A stretch of 64,000 nt of DNA from Variovorax sp. RA8 (lineage in GTDB: Bacteria > Pseudomonadota > Gammaproteobacteria > Burkholderiales > Burkholderiaceae_C), in the NCBI RefSeq assembly GCF_901827175.1, contig NZ_LR594662.1, positions 1,240,001-1,304,000 on the forward strand. Reading direction: 5' to 3'. The notes under the pieces are model-generated. The model made no database searches. It was given only the letters and a program-made list of their open reading frames with translations, and had not been told where the DNA came from. Positions 25,634-33,886 of the stretch are shown here, piece by piece. Numbering within the stretch: the first letter of the stretch is position 1; the number at the start of each line of letters is the position of its first letter. The translations under genes and the position numbers were made by a program.

Positions 25634-26797
25634 ATGGACCACTCTCCCGACCAGATCGCCGTTCGCTGCGTGCTGATGCGCGGCGGCACAAGCAAAGCCC
25701 TCTTCTTCCACGAGCAGGACGTGCCGCCGCCCGGCGTTCGGCGCGACAGGTTTCTGCTGCGCGCCATGGGCACGCCCGACGTGCTGCAGATCGATGGTCT
25801 GGGCGGCTCGAGGCTGGTGACCTCCAAGGTGGCGATCATCAGCAAGTCACCGCGCGCCGACGCGGATGTGGACTACACCTTTGCGCAGCTCGACGTGGAG
25901 CGCGCGCTCGTGAGTTACGACGCCAACTGCGGCAACATCTCGTCGGCCGTCGGTCCGTTCGCGATCGACGAGGGCCTGGTCGATGCCGTGGAGCCCGTCA
26001 CCGCGGTGCGCATCTTCAACACCAACACGCAAAAGATGATGATCGCCAAGGTGCAGGTGGCGGGCGGCAAGGCGCGCGTACTGGGCGACTGCGCCATCGC
26101 CGGAGTCCCGGGCACGGGCGCCGAGATCCTGATGGACTATGCGGGCACGGTGGGCGCCAAGACGGGCAAGTTGCTGCCGACGGGCAATGTGATCGACGTG
26201 ATCACGCTGGAGGATGGACGGCGCGTCGAGGTCACCATCGGCGATGCGGCCAACCCATGCGTATTCATCGCGGCGAAGGACCTGGGCCTTGGGGGCAGCG
26301 AGCTGCCGATCCCGATCACCAATGACCGCGCGTTGATCGAAACCATCGGCGAGATTCAGGGCAAGGCCGGCGCAATGATCGGCTTGTACCGGCAGTGGAA
26401 TGACCAGCATCTGCCTGGCCTGCCGCTGGCGATCATGGTGGCTCCGCCTGAGAACTATGTCGATGTGAACGGTGTCGTGCAGAAGGAGCGGGAAATGGAT
26501 GCGTGCGAGCGTCTCGTGTTCCTGGGCAAGTGCCATGACAGCATGGCAGGCGCGGGCGCCATGTGTTCCGGCGCCATTTCGCGCGTGGCGGGCTCGGTGC
26601 TGCACAAAGTGCTCGACCCCGCGGTCGCCCGGACCCCATGGCTGCGCATCGGCCACCCACTGGGCGTGATGTACGTGAAGGTAGAGCCGCACGCCGGCGC
26701 GGTGCAGCCACAGCTGCACTTCGAGACCCTCAGCTTCCCGCGAACGGCGCGACGCCTCATGCAGGGCGAAGTGCTGATGCCGAATGACTTTGGGTAA
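25634..26797 (+). CDS. PrpF family isomerase (third paralogue; methylitaconate isomerase-like context)
   Basis: A 387-residue PrpF/Mii-type isomerase: VRCVLMRGGTSKALFFHE, GLGGSRLVTSKVAII, the cysteine loop DANCGNISSAVGPFAI, GDCAIAGVPGTGAEILMDYAG and a C-terminal FPRTARRLMQGEVLMP. The ATG at 25634 is nine bases from an AGGAG; a TTG three codons earlier is less likely. It is closest to the copy at 5418. Methylitaconate delta-isomerase, which feeds dimethylmaleate to a LeuCD-like hydratase and then an ICL-like lyase, belongs to the same fold family, and all three activities are encoded in this operon. Confidence 0.88.
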   Translation: MDHSPDQIAVRCVLMRGGTSKALFFHEQDVPPPGVRRDRFLLRAMGTPDVLQIDGLGGSRLVTSKVAIISKSPRADADVDYTFAQLDVERALVSYDANCGNISSAVGPFAIDEGLVDAVEPVTAVRIFNTNTQKMMIAKVQVAGGKARVLGDCAIAGVPGTGAEILMDYAGTVGAKTGKLLPTGNVIDVITLEDGRRVEVTIGDAANPCVFIAAKDLGLGGSELPIPITNDRALIETIGEIQGKAGAMIGLYRQWNDQHLPGLPLAIMVAPPENYVDVNGVVQKEREMDACERLVFLGKCHDSMAGAGAMCSGAISRVAGSVLHKVLDPAVARTPWLRIGHPLGVMYVKVEPHAGAVQPQLHFETLSFPRTARRLMQGEVLMPNDFG

Positions 26798-26871
26798 CGG
26801 ATCGAAAGAGCCACTGATCCTGAGGTAATGCCAATCCGGTCATCCCATCGTTTGCCGGTCAACAATGCCGA

Positions 26872-26992
26872 TCAAGTCCCTTGCACAAGCAAGGTGCGCA
26901 AGTCCATATCCCCGCGTTTGGTGATTTCGCCCAACTTGGCCTTTCCGCACTTTGAATGTCTAGTGAGGGCGGCACTGTCGCACGCCGTGGTC
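26872..26992 (-). pseudogene. IS110-family transposase C-terminal scrap
   Basis: Reading the minus strand gives HSKCGKAKLGEITKRGDMDL followed by RTLLVQGT and a stop. This is the conserved GK-rich end of the transposase_20 domain of IS110 elements (family form about GKxRLGxITKRGDxYLRTLL). The rest of the transposase is absent. It marks the left boundary of the degraded island that begins here, between the intact PrpF gene and the trb remnants. Confidence 0.55.
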
Positions 26993-27085
26993 ATTTCCTT
27001 GCGGCCCTGGTTTCTTCACGGTTGCGTACCCTTGACTGAAGGCGTGCCTCTGCATAGCTCCGCCACTCGCGGGCGATCCGCGATC

Positions 27086-27337
27086 TCTGCCGCTGACGAG
27101 CGCACGGTGACCGACGTGGTGAACCGCAGCCAGTCAGCCGTCGGTGCGCTGCAGGCGACGCAAGCCACCAACCAGCTGCTCGCGCTGCAGTCGCGCCAGG
27201 CGATGCAGGCGCAGCAGCTCCAAATCGCGAAGTAGCGCGCCACCGCGCTGGAACAGGCGCGCCAGGTCGCCTTGCAGGAGCGCGCCCGCGAGGTGCGCCG
27301 GCGCTTTCAGCACTGCGGTCAACTCTACGGGAACTGA
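27086..27337 (+). pseudogene. trbJ: trbJ remnant (P-type conjugation protein, C-terminus) with in-frame TAG
   Basis: The frame carries SQSAVGALQATQATNQLLAL and QSRQAMQAQQLQIAK, then a TAG at 27233-27235, then RATALEQARQVALQERARE and a stop at 27335-27337. This is the coiled-coil end of TrbJ, the mating-pair formation protein preceding TrbK and TrbL in RP4- and Tn4371-type systems. The first half of the gene is missing. With trbK directly downstream, it is the scar of a conjugative element. Confidence 0.62.
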
Positions 27338-27350
27338 AGGGGAGGCCGAC

Positions 27351-27407
27351 ATGCAACGAATCCTGATCCTCGGTGTATGTGCGGTTGCGCTGGCCGCCTG
27401 CGAGTAG
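27351..27407 (+). pseudogene. trbK: trbK remnant (entry-exclusion lipoprotein signal)
   Basis: A strong GGGGAGG site precedes ATG at 27351. The product reads MQRILILGVCAVALAACE, a lipoprotein signal with lipobox LAAC, then a TAG at 27405-27407 followed in frame by KPPP, as in TrbK-type peptides. The gene is cut after the lipidated cysteine. Position and spacing after trbJ support the identification. Confidence 0.5.
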
Positions 27408-27639
27408 AAGCCACCACCCATCTAGAGCGCGTGATCTCAACGCCGGGGTGCGGAGCGCCCCGGTCGCACCGCGCGCGGACGAGCATCGCTCGGCGTTGTC
27501 GCTGGTACTGCCGGCCAGGCGTCTGAAGTACCAGGTTCGCGCGGGCTCATCGCGTGGTTCAATGTCGCTCTGCTCGCCAAGGTCTGCACGCGGCCTCCCT
27601 GCCAGTCGCCCCGTGGGCGCGCCTGGGAGGAACGCCGTC
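27408..27639. other. Non-coding scrap in the degraded island
   Basis: This stretch separates trbK and an SDR fragment. All open frames are short, disagree with each other, and show no recognisable domain. No repeat or terminator stands out. Confidence 0.3.
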
Positions 27640-28040
27640 ACACCGGATGGGCCTCAGGCTGACGAAACGCGCGTCCAACTGGTTGCTTGTCGAGAGCAGG
27701 TCCTCTTCGACCCTTTTTTCCTGGGCAGGGTGCGCGGGCTCGAGTTGCTTGCCCGTGTAGTTGAAGTAGGCGCCGTTGTGCGAGATGCCAAGCAGCAGGT
27801 CGGTGAGGACCGCCGAGGAGCGCTCCGTCGAGCTCGTGCCAGGCAGGAGGCTTGCAAGGCGAGGCAGGACGGTCTTCCAGATCCATTGCATCAGCGGGAC
27901 CTGCTCGCGCGCGAGCCCCGTCCCGGGCATCAAGCCCGGATCGAAGGCGAAGTAGGTCCTGGTCACGCTGCCCGTGCGGGCGAACGCGCGGGCCGTCACG
28001 ATGTTGCAGCGCTTGGAGGTGGCACGCATCCTTGCACGCC
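27640..28040 (-). pseudogene. Short-chain dehydrogenase C-terminal fragment
   Basis: The minus-strand frame contains ATSKRCNIVTARAFAR, the region after the SDR active-site Tyr (the Tyr itself reads Arg at the break), then YFAFDPGLMPGTGLAREQ and a C-terminal helical tail. This corresponds to the last half of a retinol-dehydrogenase-like SDR. The N-terminal Rossmann half is missing and the ends run into unrelated sequence. No function is expected. Confidence 0.5.
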
Positions 28041-28229
28041 TGTTCGATCGAGGCATCGTCGTACTCCCCCCTTGCGATGCGCGCCCGCCACGCCAGGGGT
28101 GTGGTGGAGCGGCAGGCTCCGCCGAAGCCGGTGAGGGCCCTCCAGCGCCACCTTGTGTCCCTGTGCCTGGGCTACCTCGATCGCGCTGAGCGGCCGCCCA
28201 TTCGATAAAGTCCGCCTTGTGCGCGTGGA

Positions 28230-29305
28230 GCCGCGCGCGCGCAGAACATCGCACCCCAGGCCCGAGATCTCGACGCACGTGGTCCTGTCGACAGGCAGCA
28301 GGCCAGCCAGGCCGCCGATGCCGGCGCCCGGCTGCAGGTAGATGTCTTCCGGCCGATCAGCACCGAGCATCTCTTGGGGCGCGACCGGAACTTGGCCGGG
28401 ATGGCCATCGGATACAGGCTCGCCAGCACGTTGTTTAGGCGGTACGCGACTTCCGGGTTGATCTCGAGGTGCGCCGTCCCGAAGCCTCGATAAATTCGAA
28501 TGCGCACCGCCCCGCCGTCGACGTCGTGCCACTCGCCCCATTCGCGGCCCTCGGCGAGGCGGCGAAGCAGGTTGCCCGTCTCGTAGTGCTTCAAGCCCGG
28601 GCGGCCCATGAAGGTCGCGATCACAGAGCGCAGATCGTTGATCAGGCCAGCGCGGCTGTGGTTCGGGTACCCGTCACTGAGCACGTAGTTGAGGATCATT
28701 CGTTTCGAGAACCCCTGAGGCTCGTTTGTTGCATGGGTCCCAGAAAGGCCTCGGAAGATGCCGTCCACGCGCTCGCAGAAGTACTTGTGACGCGAGGCGA
28801 GCAGATCGGCGATGGTGGGCCTGACGGCATCCTCGGTGAACGGCACGGTCTTGCGATCGGCAATCGCCTTGTTCCACTCATCTCTGCGGCTCTGAGGCAT
28901 GCAGTCGAGGACGTCGGTGAGCGCGAGCGCCTTCGACCAGTAGCTGGCATCGAGCACTGCGAGCGCGGCGTCCACGTTCGCGAGGGAACTGAGGGAGAGG
29001 TAGTGTCCGCCACGGATCTCGCTGGCTTCCAGGAAGTAGCTCATCGCGGTCCTGAACTCCTCACCGAGGAGCGCCTCGGCGAGCTGCTCGATGCTGCGCT
29101 TGCGCGCCTGGTACTGGCCAAGCAGCTCGTCGAGCACATCGCTGCTGACAGGTGCGAAGAAGGTGGCGCTCTCGTTGACCAGCTCGGCTTTGGCATGCTC
29201 GACGGCTTGTAGTTCTTGGGCGTTAAGGTTCACTGCAAACCAAGATGCAGAACGCAGAGCGGTTCGTAAGCAGCGGTTCTCAGCGACAAAACATGTCCTA
29301 CGCAC
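28230..29305 (-). pseudogene. DUF4942/adenine-methyltransferase gene, deleted and frameshifted
   Basis: The upstream part (about 29230 to 28390) encodes a DUF4942 domain: YWSKALALTDVLDCMPQSRR, RVDGIFRGLSGTHATN, FSKRMILNYVLSDGYPNHSR, GLINDLRSVIA and LNNVLASLYPMAIPAKF. After about 28390 the match continues in another frame as AGIGGLAGLLPVDRTTCVEI, the SAM-binding start of the methyltransferase half. The segment normally linking the two is missing and the catalytic motif is not found. Such proteins are carried by plasmids and integrative elements, which fits the neighbouring trb scars. The start is uncertain. Confidence 0.6.
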
Positions 29306-29396
29306 CGACTGGCTACGCGACTACCGCGACCGCGTTTTCAAGTGCCTATCTTGGCGTCGGAGCGTTGTTGCTCCGCCCATCAAGAGAGGCATCCCT

Positions 29397-29663
29397 ATGA
29401 ACCAAGGTCAGAACAACCCCAACCAGTCCGGCAATCAGACGTCCAATCCCGGCCAGCAACAGCAGGACCCGGGCAAGCAACAACCGCCGGGGCAAGGCGG
29501 CCAGGGCAACCCCGGCCAGCAACAGCAGGACCCCGGCAAGCAACAACAGCCAGGGCAAGGCGGCCAGAGCAACCCGGGTCAGCAGCAGCAGGATCCCGGC
29601 AAGCAACAAACCGGCCAACAGCCTGGTCAGGGCACGCAACAGCAGCCTGGTCAGAAGAGCTGA
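29397..29663 (+). CDS. Gln/Gly/Pro-rich low-complexity repeat protein
   Basis: An 88-residue protein made almost entirely of Q, G, P, N, D and K. Three near-identical units of about 21 residues contain NPGQQQQDPGKQQ followed by a GQGGQ linker. There is no signal peptide, Cys, Trp or aromatic residue. A GAGAGG site precedes the ATG and a rho-independent terminator follows 22 bases after the stop, so it looks like a functional single-gene unit. It is probably disordered; a role in stress or desiccation is only a guess. Opposite-strand frames are shadows. Confidence 0.7.
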   Translation: MNQGQNNPNQSGNQTSNPGQQQQDPGKQQPPGQGGQGNPGQQQQDPGKQQQPGQGGQSNPGQQQQDPGKQQTGQQPGQGTQQQPGQKS

Positions 29664-29684
29664 CACCGTTGAGTTTGAGCATCA

Positions 29685-29716
29685 GGGGCGCAGCCGCACC
29701 GCGGCGCGCCCCTTTT
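29685..29716 (+). terminator. Rho-independent terminator of the repeat-protein gene
   Basis: GGGGCGC at 29685-29691 pairs with GCGCCCC at 29706-29712, and TTTT follows directly. The stem is a perfect seven-base GC repeat placed just after the stop at 29663. Confidence 0.75.
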
Positions 29717-29931
29717 GTACCTACAGAGACCAGGTGAACGCGTGATTGCCGGGATGCCTCACTTATCTACCTTCGCGAGCACTTTGGCCATTGGTGCCTC
29801 CTCCGCGTCGGATCTGTGACCTCAGTCTCGCCCGCACCGCAGAAGCCACTGCATCAACGAGAGTCGCGCAAGCAGACTCGCGCTAAGCTCGAACTCGCCC
29901 TGCGCCGGTTGATCGACACGGACATGCTGGA

Positions 29932-30404
29932 CTACGACAAATACCGCTGTGCCAGAAGCGCATAGAGCGGAACCCCCAACAGGATGTTGAACGGAAACGT
30001 GAGTCCCAGCGACATGCCGAAGTACAGCGACGGGCTGGCTTCGCGCCATCAGTAGCGCACCGTTGACGGCCGACATGCCGGCGGTCCACGCCAACGCCAG
30101 CGCCACGCCCGCGTGCACCACGGGAGCGCCCAGCGCATAGCCCAGCAGCCACGGCGAGCGCCCGCGAATAGCCGGCCAGCGGTACTGTGACCGCGAGGCC
30201 CAGCGCGTACGCCAGGCTCACCGCAATCTCGTGCGAGAGCCCGGACTCCGCCAGCGCGAAGCCGCGCTTGAGCCCGAGCGCCATCAGCAGGTAGAGCGAC
30301 AGAAAGCGCGAGATCGGCTGCGGAACCTCCAGGTTGGAGCGCAGCAGGCCGGCCAGGATGCCGAACACGAAGATAAGGATTGCCGGGTCCAGGAAGTTCT
30401 GCAT
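29932..30404 (-). pseudogene. SbtA-type bicarbonate permease gene, deleted and frameshifted
   Basis: The first 75 residues (MQNFLDPAILIFVFGILAGL, then RFLSLYLLMALGLKRGFALA) are the N-terminus of a sodium-dependent bicarbonate transport family permease. Later frames carry further pieces: VHAGVALALAWTAGMSAVNG in one, and the true C-terminus SPSLYFGMSLGLTFPFNILL, then GVPLYALLAQRYLS and a TAG, in another. The gene has lost its middle and shifted frame at least twice. It lies at the distal end of the nhaR-divergent operon. Confidence 0.6.
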
Positions 30405-30413
30405 GGCGCGCGA

Positions 30414-30698
30414 TCAGAGCAAGCTGCAAGTGGACGCGACGGCACACCAGCCGCCGTGCGCGGCGAGCACCGTCACGCCGCCCGTGAAGGCCAGCGCCAG
30501 CGCGCGCAGCGCGGCCAGCCCCTGGTCGCCAAACACCACCGCCAGCCCGAGCGCCGCGATGCTGGTGGCGGGCAGCAGGTTGCCCAAGGGGATGGGCAGT
30601 ACGATCAGCGCCGCCATGGTGGCCAGCAGCGCGGCCATCGCGCGGTTTATGCGGAACTCACCGCCCAGGCGCGCAAAGCGCTGCGCAAGACCGTACAA
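30414..30698 (-). pseudogene. ExoD-like membrane protein, C-terminal fragment
   Basis: About 95 residues with two hydrophobic segments. FRINRAMAALLATMAALIVL followed by PIPLGNLLPATSIAALGLAV resembles the C-terminal half of ExoD family proteins, with their PIPLGN turn. The N-terminal half is not recognisable upstream, where frames do not match the family. It sits between the sbtA remnant and terC. A shortened functional protein cannot be excluded. Confidence 0.5.
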
Positions 30699-30801
30699 AT
30701 GGGCGAGCCCGCCCAGAAGGCGGCGGGCGCTGGTGCCGGAGACCTCGCACTCCTGCGTCAGCGCCGCGGCGGCTGCTCGCAGCGCTGAGCGGTCGAATCG
30801 C

Positions 30802-31803
30802 TCACGACGAGCCGAGTTGCGGTTGTGCGCGGCCGCTACGGGTCTTCCACAGCGAGACCAGCACGCCCCCGGCGATCAGGCCGAAGGTCACGCTCAACGA
30901 AATCACCGGTGGCGTCTTGCCGATGATGCCGACCAGGAAGATCTTGCTGCCGATGAACACGAGCACCAGCGCGAGCGCGTACTTGAGGTACTTGAAGCGA
31001 TGGATCATCGCGGCCAACGCGAAGTACAGCGCGCGCAAGCCCAGGATCGCAAAGATGTTGCTGGTGTAGACGATGAACGGGTCGGAAGTGATGGCAAAGA
31101 TCGCCGGCACCGAATCGACCGCGAACACCAGGTCGATGAACTCGACCATACACAGCGCGAGAAACAGCGGCGTGGCCCAGCGCACCACCCTGCCGCCGGC
31201 CGCCGGGTCGGGCCGCTGCACGAAGAACGCGTTGCCTTCAATCTGCGGCGTCACGCGCATGTGGCGGCGCAGGAACTTGAGCAGCGCGTTGTTGGCGATG
31301 TCGGGCTCATGGTCGGCCATCAGCCACATCTTCACGCCGGTGAACACCAGGAACGCGCCGAACAGGTACAGCGTCCAGCTGAACTGGCTGACCAGCGCGG
31401 CGCCCAGGCCGATCATGATGGCGCGCAGCACGATCACGCCCAGGATGCCCCAGAAAAGCACGCGGTGCTGGAACTGCCGAGGAATCGCCAGGTAGGTAAA
31501 GATCAGCGCGATGACGAACACGTTGTCCATTGAGAGCGATTTCTCGATGAGAAAGCCTGTGTAGTACTCGGTGGCGCTTTGCGCGCCCATCAGCCACCAG
31601 ACCCATCCGCCGAACAGCAGCGCCACGCTGATGTAGCCGGCCGAAAGCATCAGGCTCTCGCGCACGCCGACCTCGCGGTCGTCCTTGTGCAGCACGCCTA
31701 GGTCGAAGGCGAGCAGCGCGACCACGACTGCCATGAAGCTCAGCCACAGCCACACCGGCGTGCCGAGAAAAGATTGCTGTATCAGACTCAAAAGGGGTTC
31801 CAC
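30802..31803 (-). CDS. TerC family integral membrane protein (Alx-like)
   Basis: A 333-residue TerC protein with about nine membrane segments. Typical motifs are WLWLSFMAVVVALLAFDLGV near the start, LIEKSLSMDNVFVIALIF at about residues 85-102 and FIDLVFAVDSVPAIFAITSD at about 220-240; the two acidic membrane motifs are the putative metal site. Family members are linked to manganese export or membrane-stress responses. The GTG at 31803 follows GAGGAG. It is the only fully intact gene in the distal half of the nhaR-divergent operon. The name does not prove tellurite resistance. Confidence 0.9.
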   Translation of the reverse strand: MEPLLSLIQQSFLGTPVWLWLSFMAVVVALLAFDLGVLHKDDREVGVRESLMLSAGYISVALLFGGWVWWLMGAQSATEYYTGFLIEKSLSMDNVFVIALIFTYLAIPRQFQHRVLFWGILGVIVLRAIMIGLGAALVSQFSWTLYLFGAFLVFTGVKMWLMADHEPDIANNALLKFLRRHMRVTPQIEGNAFFVQRPDPAAGGRVVRWATPLFLALCMVEFIDLVFAVDSVPAIFAITSDPFIVYTSNIFAILGLRALYFALAAMIHRFKYLKYALALVLVFIGSKIFLVGIIGKTPPVISLSVTFGLIAGGVLVSLWKTRSGRAQPQLGSS

Positions 31804-31898
31804 GTCTGCTCCTCAATTGGAATGGAGCGAGCTTAGGCGCCCGGGCGCTCCGATAAAATAAGCTAATCAGAGCTGAACATTCAGGTTTTCTCTGAATA
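31804..31898 (-). promoter_or_regulatory. Structured leader upstream of terC
   Basis: The region contains a perfect 12-base palindrome GCGCCCGGGCGC (31837-31848), nested in a wider GGAGCG/CGCTCC pair (31824-31829 with 31846-31851). Farther upstream lies ATTCAG-N7-CTGAAT (31879-31897). The two GC hairpins are mutually exclusive, which could make a switch, but no known riboswitch consensus was recognised. Confidence 0.3.
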
Positions 31899-32369
31899 TC
31901 AGGCAGCTTCACCCTTGCCCTGCGTGCACGTGACGCGGTTGAAGTAGCCCCAGGCCGCCAGCAGCGCGGCGGCGCCCAGCGCAATCGACGCTGCGTGCGG
32001 CAGCTTCGACGGATCGTCGTGGACCAACTGGAACACCGCCACCAGCGACTCGATCGACAGGGAGACGACCACCACCAGAAAGCGCGACAGCACCCGGCGG
32101 GTACGCGCCGGTGCGCTCATGTTGGCCTCGCGCTTGAGCTCCTCCTCGATCACGGTGTCGGCCAGGTCGAGCGAGGCCAGCGCGATGGTGAGCATCGCCA
32201 CTCACTTGAGCACGGAATTAAGGCGCTCGGTCATGGCTAGGGTGCGCCGCGGGTCCAGCGCCTCCCACAACTCGAAAGCGCCGAAACCGATCAGCCCGAA
32301 CGCGCCAATGCCGAACAGCACCACGATGCCGATGTAGCCGAAGGCGAAGACTTTCTTAATGGCGAACAT
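31899..32369 (-). pseudogene. Small membrane protein gene interrupted by in-frame TGA
   Basis: One continuous frame runs from ATG at 32369 to a stop at 31899. It starts MFAIKKVFAFGYIGIVVLFG, continues through GAFELWEALDPRRTLAMTER to LNSVLK, and then meets TGA at 32202-32204. It resumes as VAMLTIALASLDLADTVIEE and contains further membrane helices (FLVVVVSLSIESLVAVFQL; IALGAAALLAAWGYFNRV). Without the TGA it would be a 156-residue protein with at least three membrane segments. The family was not recognised. Re-initiation at the ATG just after the stop could make the last 99 residues. Confidence 0.55.
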
Positions 32370-32378
32370 GTGTTCTCT

Positions 32379-33469
32379 TCACGCTCTGGCGATCAGCCGG
32401 CTCCACGCGCCGTAGCGTTCGCGTATCGGCCCGCGCGGAATGCTCAGCAGCACCAGCGCGGCGCCGCAGAGCGCGGTGTAGGCAGCGAGCGGTCAGCCCA
32501 TCGGCAGCAGGAAGGCGGCGGCCAGCAGCGCAATACCAATTGGCACGTTCAGCAGCCGCAGCGGGCGCGCCACTTCGGCGGCGGCGAGCGACACCACCAT
32601 GAGCGCGAGCGAGCCGGCTACGTGGTGTGCACGTTCGCCAGGCTGCCCTCGGCGCCGAGGGTGACGCGGCTGAACAGCAGCGACAGTCCGATGCCGGCGC
32701 CGAGCGCCAGGGTCCATGGCAGGTTGACGCCGCCGGCCAGCATGTCGCGCACCACGGCGCCGGGCCGCCGCGCGAACTCATCGACGCGCGTGGCCCCCGG
32801 GGGGCCGGCTGGCTCGTCCAAGTCGCCGACGAACAGCACGCGCAGCCAGGGCCGCCCGGCGCGCGCGCGGCGCCGCAGGAACTGGACGGTCGCGATGATC
32901 TCGTCGAGCGAGTACGGAACCTGCAGCAGGATCGCCGCCGCGCCGATCAGCGCCACCACGCTCCAGGTGCCGAGTACCACGGGCTGGATGATGATGAAGA
33001 AGATCGATGTCACGCCCAGCGGGACAATCGTCAAGTCGAACAGGATGACGCGCCAGGGCATGGTGCGGCGGAACGCCTCGAGCATGTCGTCGCGGTGCAG
33101 CGTCGTGGCCGACCAGCAGGCTACCGGCGTAGAAGTGGCTTTGCACCTCGCGCTCGTACACGCGCGCGATCTGGTGCGCGAGCGAAGGCACCATCGCGCG
33201 CTCGTCGTACACGCCCGCGAGGCGCAGCGCCACGCAGGGAATGGGGCCGCGCGCCTCCCACATCGCCGCCTCGGCGCGCGCCCTGGAGCGCGGGTAGGCT
33301 CAGCGCGGCTCCAGCGCCTGGTTCTCGTCGATGCGCTGGCCTGGCTGGCAGGCGCAGTACACACGCGGTAGTCGGCCAGCAGATCCTGCGCGAGGCGGCG
33401 GCCCAGATTGCCGCCCGAACCCGTGATAAGGATGAGCGGTTTGCTGTTGTCGTTGTGGTGGCTGCTCAT
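32379..33469 (-). pseudogene. NAD-dependent epimerase/membrane-protein gene, multiply disrupted
   Basis: Pieces appear in order but in different frames. ATG at 33469 starts an NAD-binding fold (KPLILITGSGGNLGRRLAQD). A second frame has PCVALRLAGVYDERAMVPSL and ARVYEREVQSHFYAGSLLVG, typical of extended SDRs. The first frame resumes with DDMLEAFRRTMPWRVILFDL and a membrane region. A third frame gives SLALMVVSLAAAEVARPLRL, with a TGA at 32493-32495 where Trp would fit (MG-stop-PLAAYTALCG), ending at 32379. The original was a two-part protein, epimerase plus SPW-like membrane segment. It is not functional as read. Confidence 0.55.
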
Positions 33470-33484
33470 CGTTGCTGCGGCGCC

Positions 33485-33886
33485 TCAACCGGCCGTGGCC
33501 GTGGCGTCGAGCCAGCGTGCGCGCGCCGTGTCGATCACGCGGAGCTCGCTGTCGCTCCAGTGCGCGTCGGCTTCGGCGACTGCGGTGCACAGGCGCAGCA
33601 CCTCCTGGCGCAGCCGCGGATCGCGCACCTCCGCCAGCATCCCATCCAGCGAAGCCGGGTCAAGCCGGCTGGCGTCGGCCCAGCCGTACTCGCCGTACAG
33701 CTGCATGTCCTCGTAGTAGTCCTGCATCACACGCAGCAACTGCTCGCGAGTGAGGCCGAGCGCGGCGGTGGCGCCCAGCGCGTGCATGCGGTCGAGCTCG
33801 CGGCTGCACAGGTGGCCGTCGGACAGCGCCACCAACGAGACGATGCGTGCGGCCGCTTGCGGGCTGTCAGTGCTGTAGTTGCGCAT
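33485..33886 (-). CDS. TerB-like protein (third of a tandem triplet)
   Basis: A 133-residue all-helical TerB-like protein: SPQAAARIVSLVALSDGHLC near the start, LCTAVAEADAHWSDSELRVI near the end. The DGxL and DAHWSDxE turns correspond to the acidic metal-binding loops of TerB. The start lies 20 bases inside the preceding terB-like gene. It shares its opening (MRxY, SPQAAARIV) with the gene at 34337 more than with the middle one, so the triplet arose by duplication. Confidence 0.8.
   Translation of the reverse strand: MRNYSTDSPQAAARIVSLVALSDGHLCSRELDRMHALGATAALGLTREQLLRVMQDYYEDMQLYGEYGWADASRLDPASLDGMLAEVRDPRLRQEVLRLCTAVAEADAHWSDSELRVIDTARARWLDATATAG

Noticed and set aside
29440..29640. Regular repeats that could be taken for a CRISPR or minisatellite
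   Set aside because: The units keep one reading frame and encode NPGQQQQDPGKQQ; spacers are not unique. It is a coding repeat.
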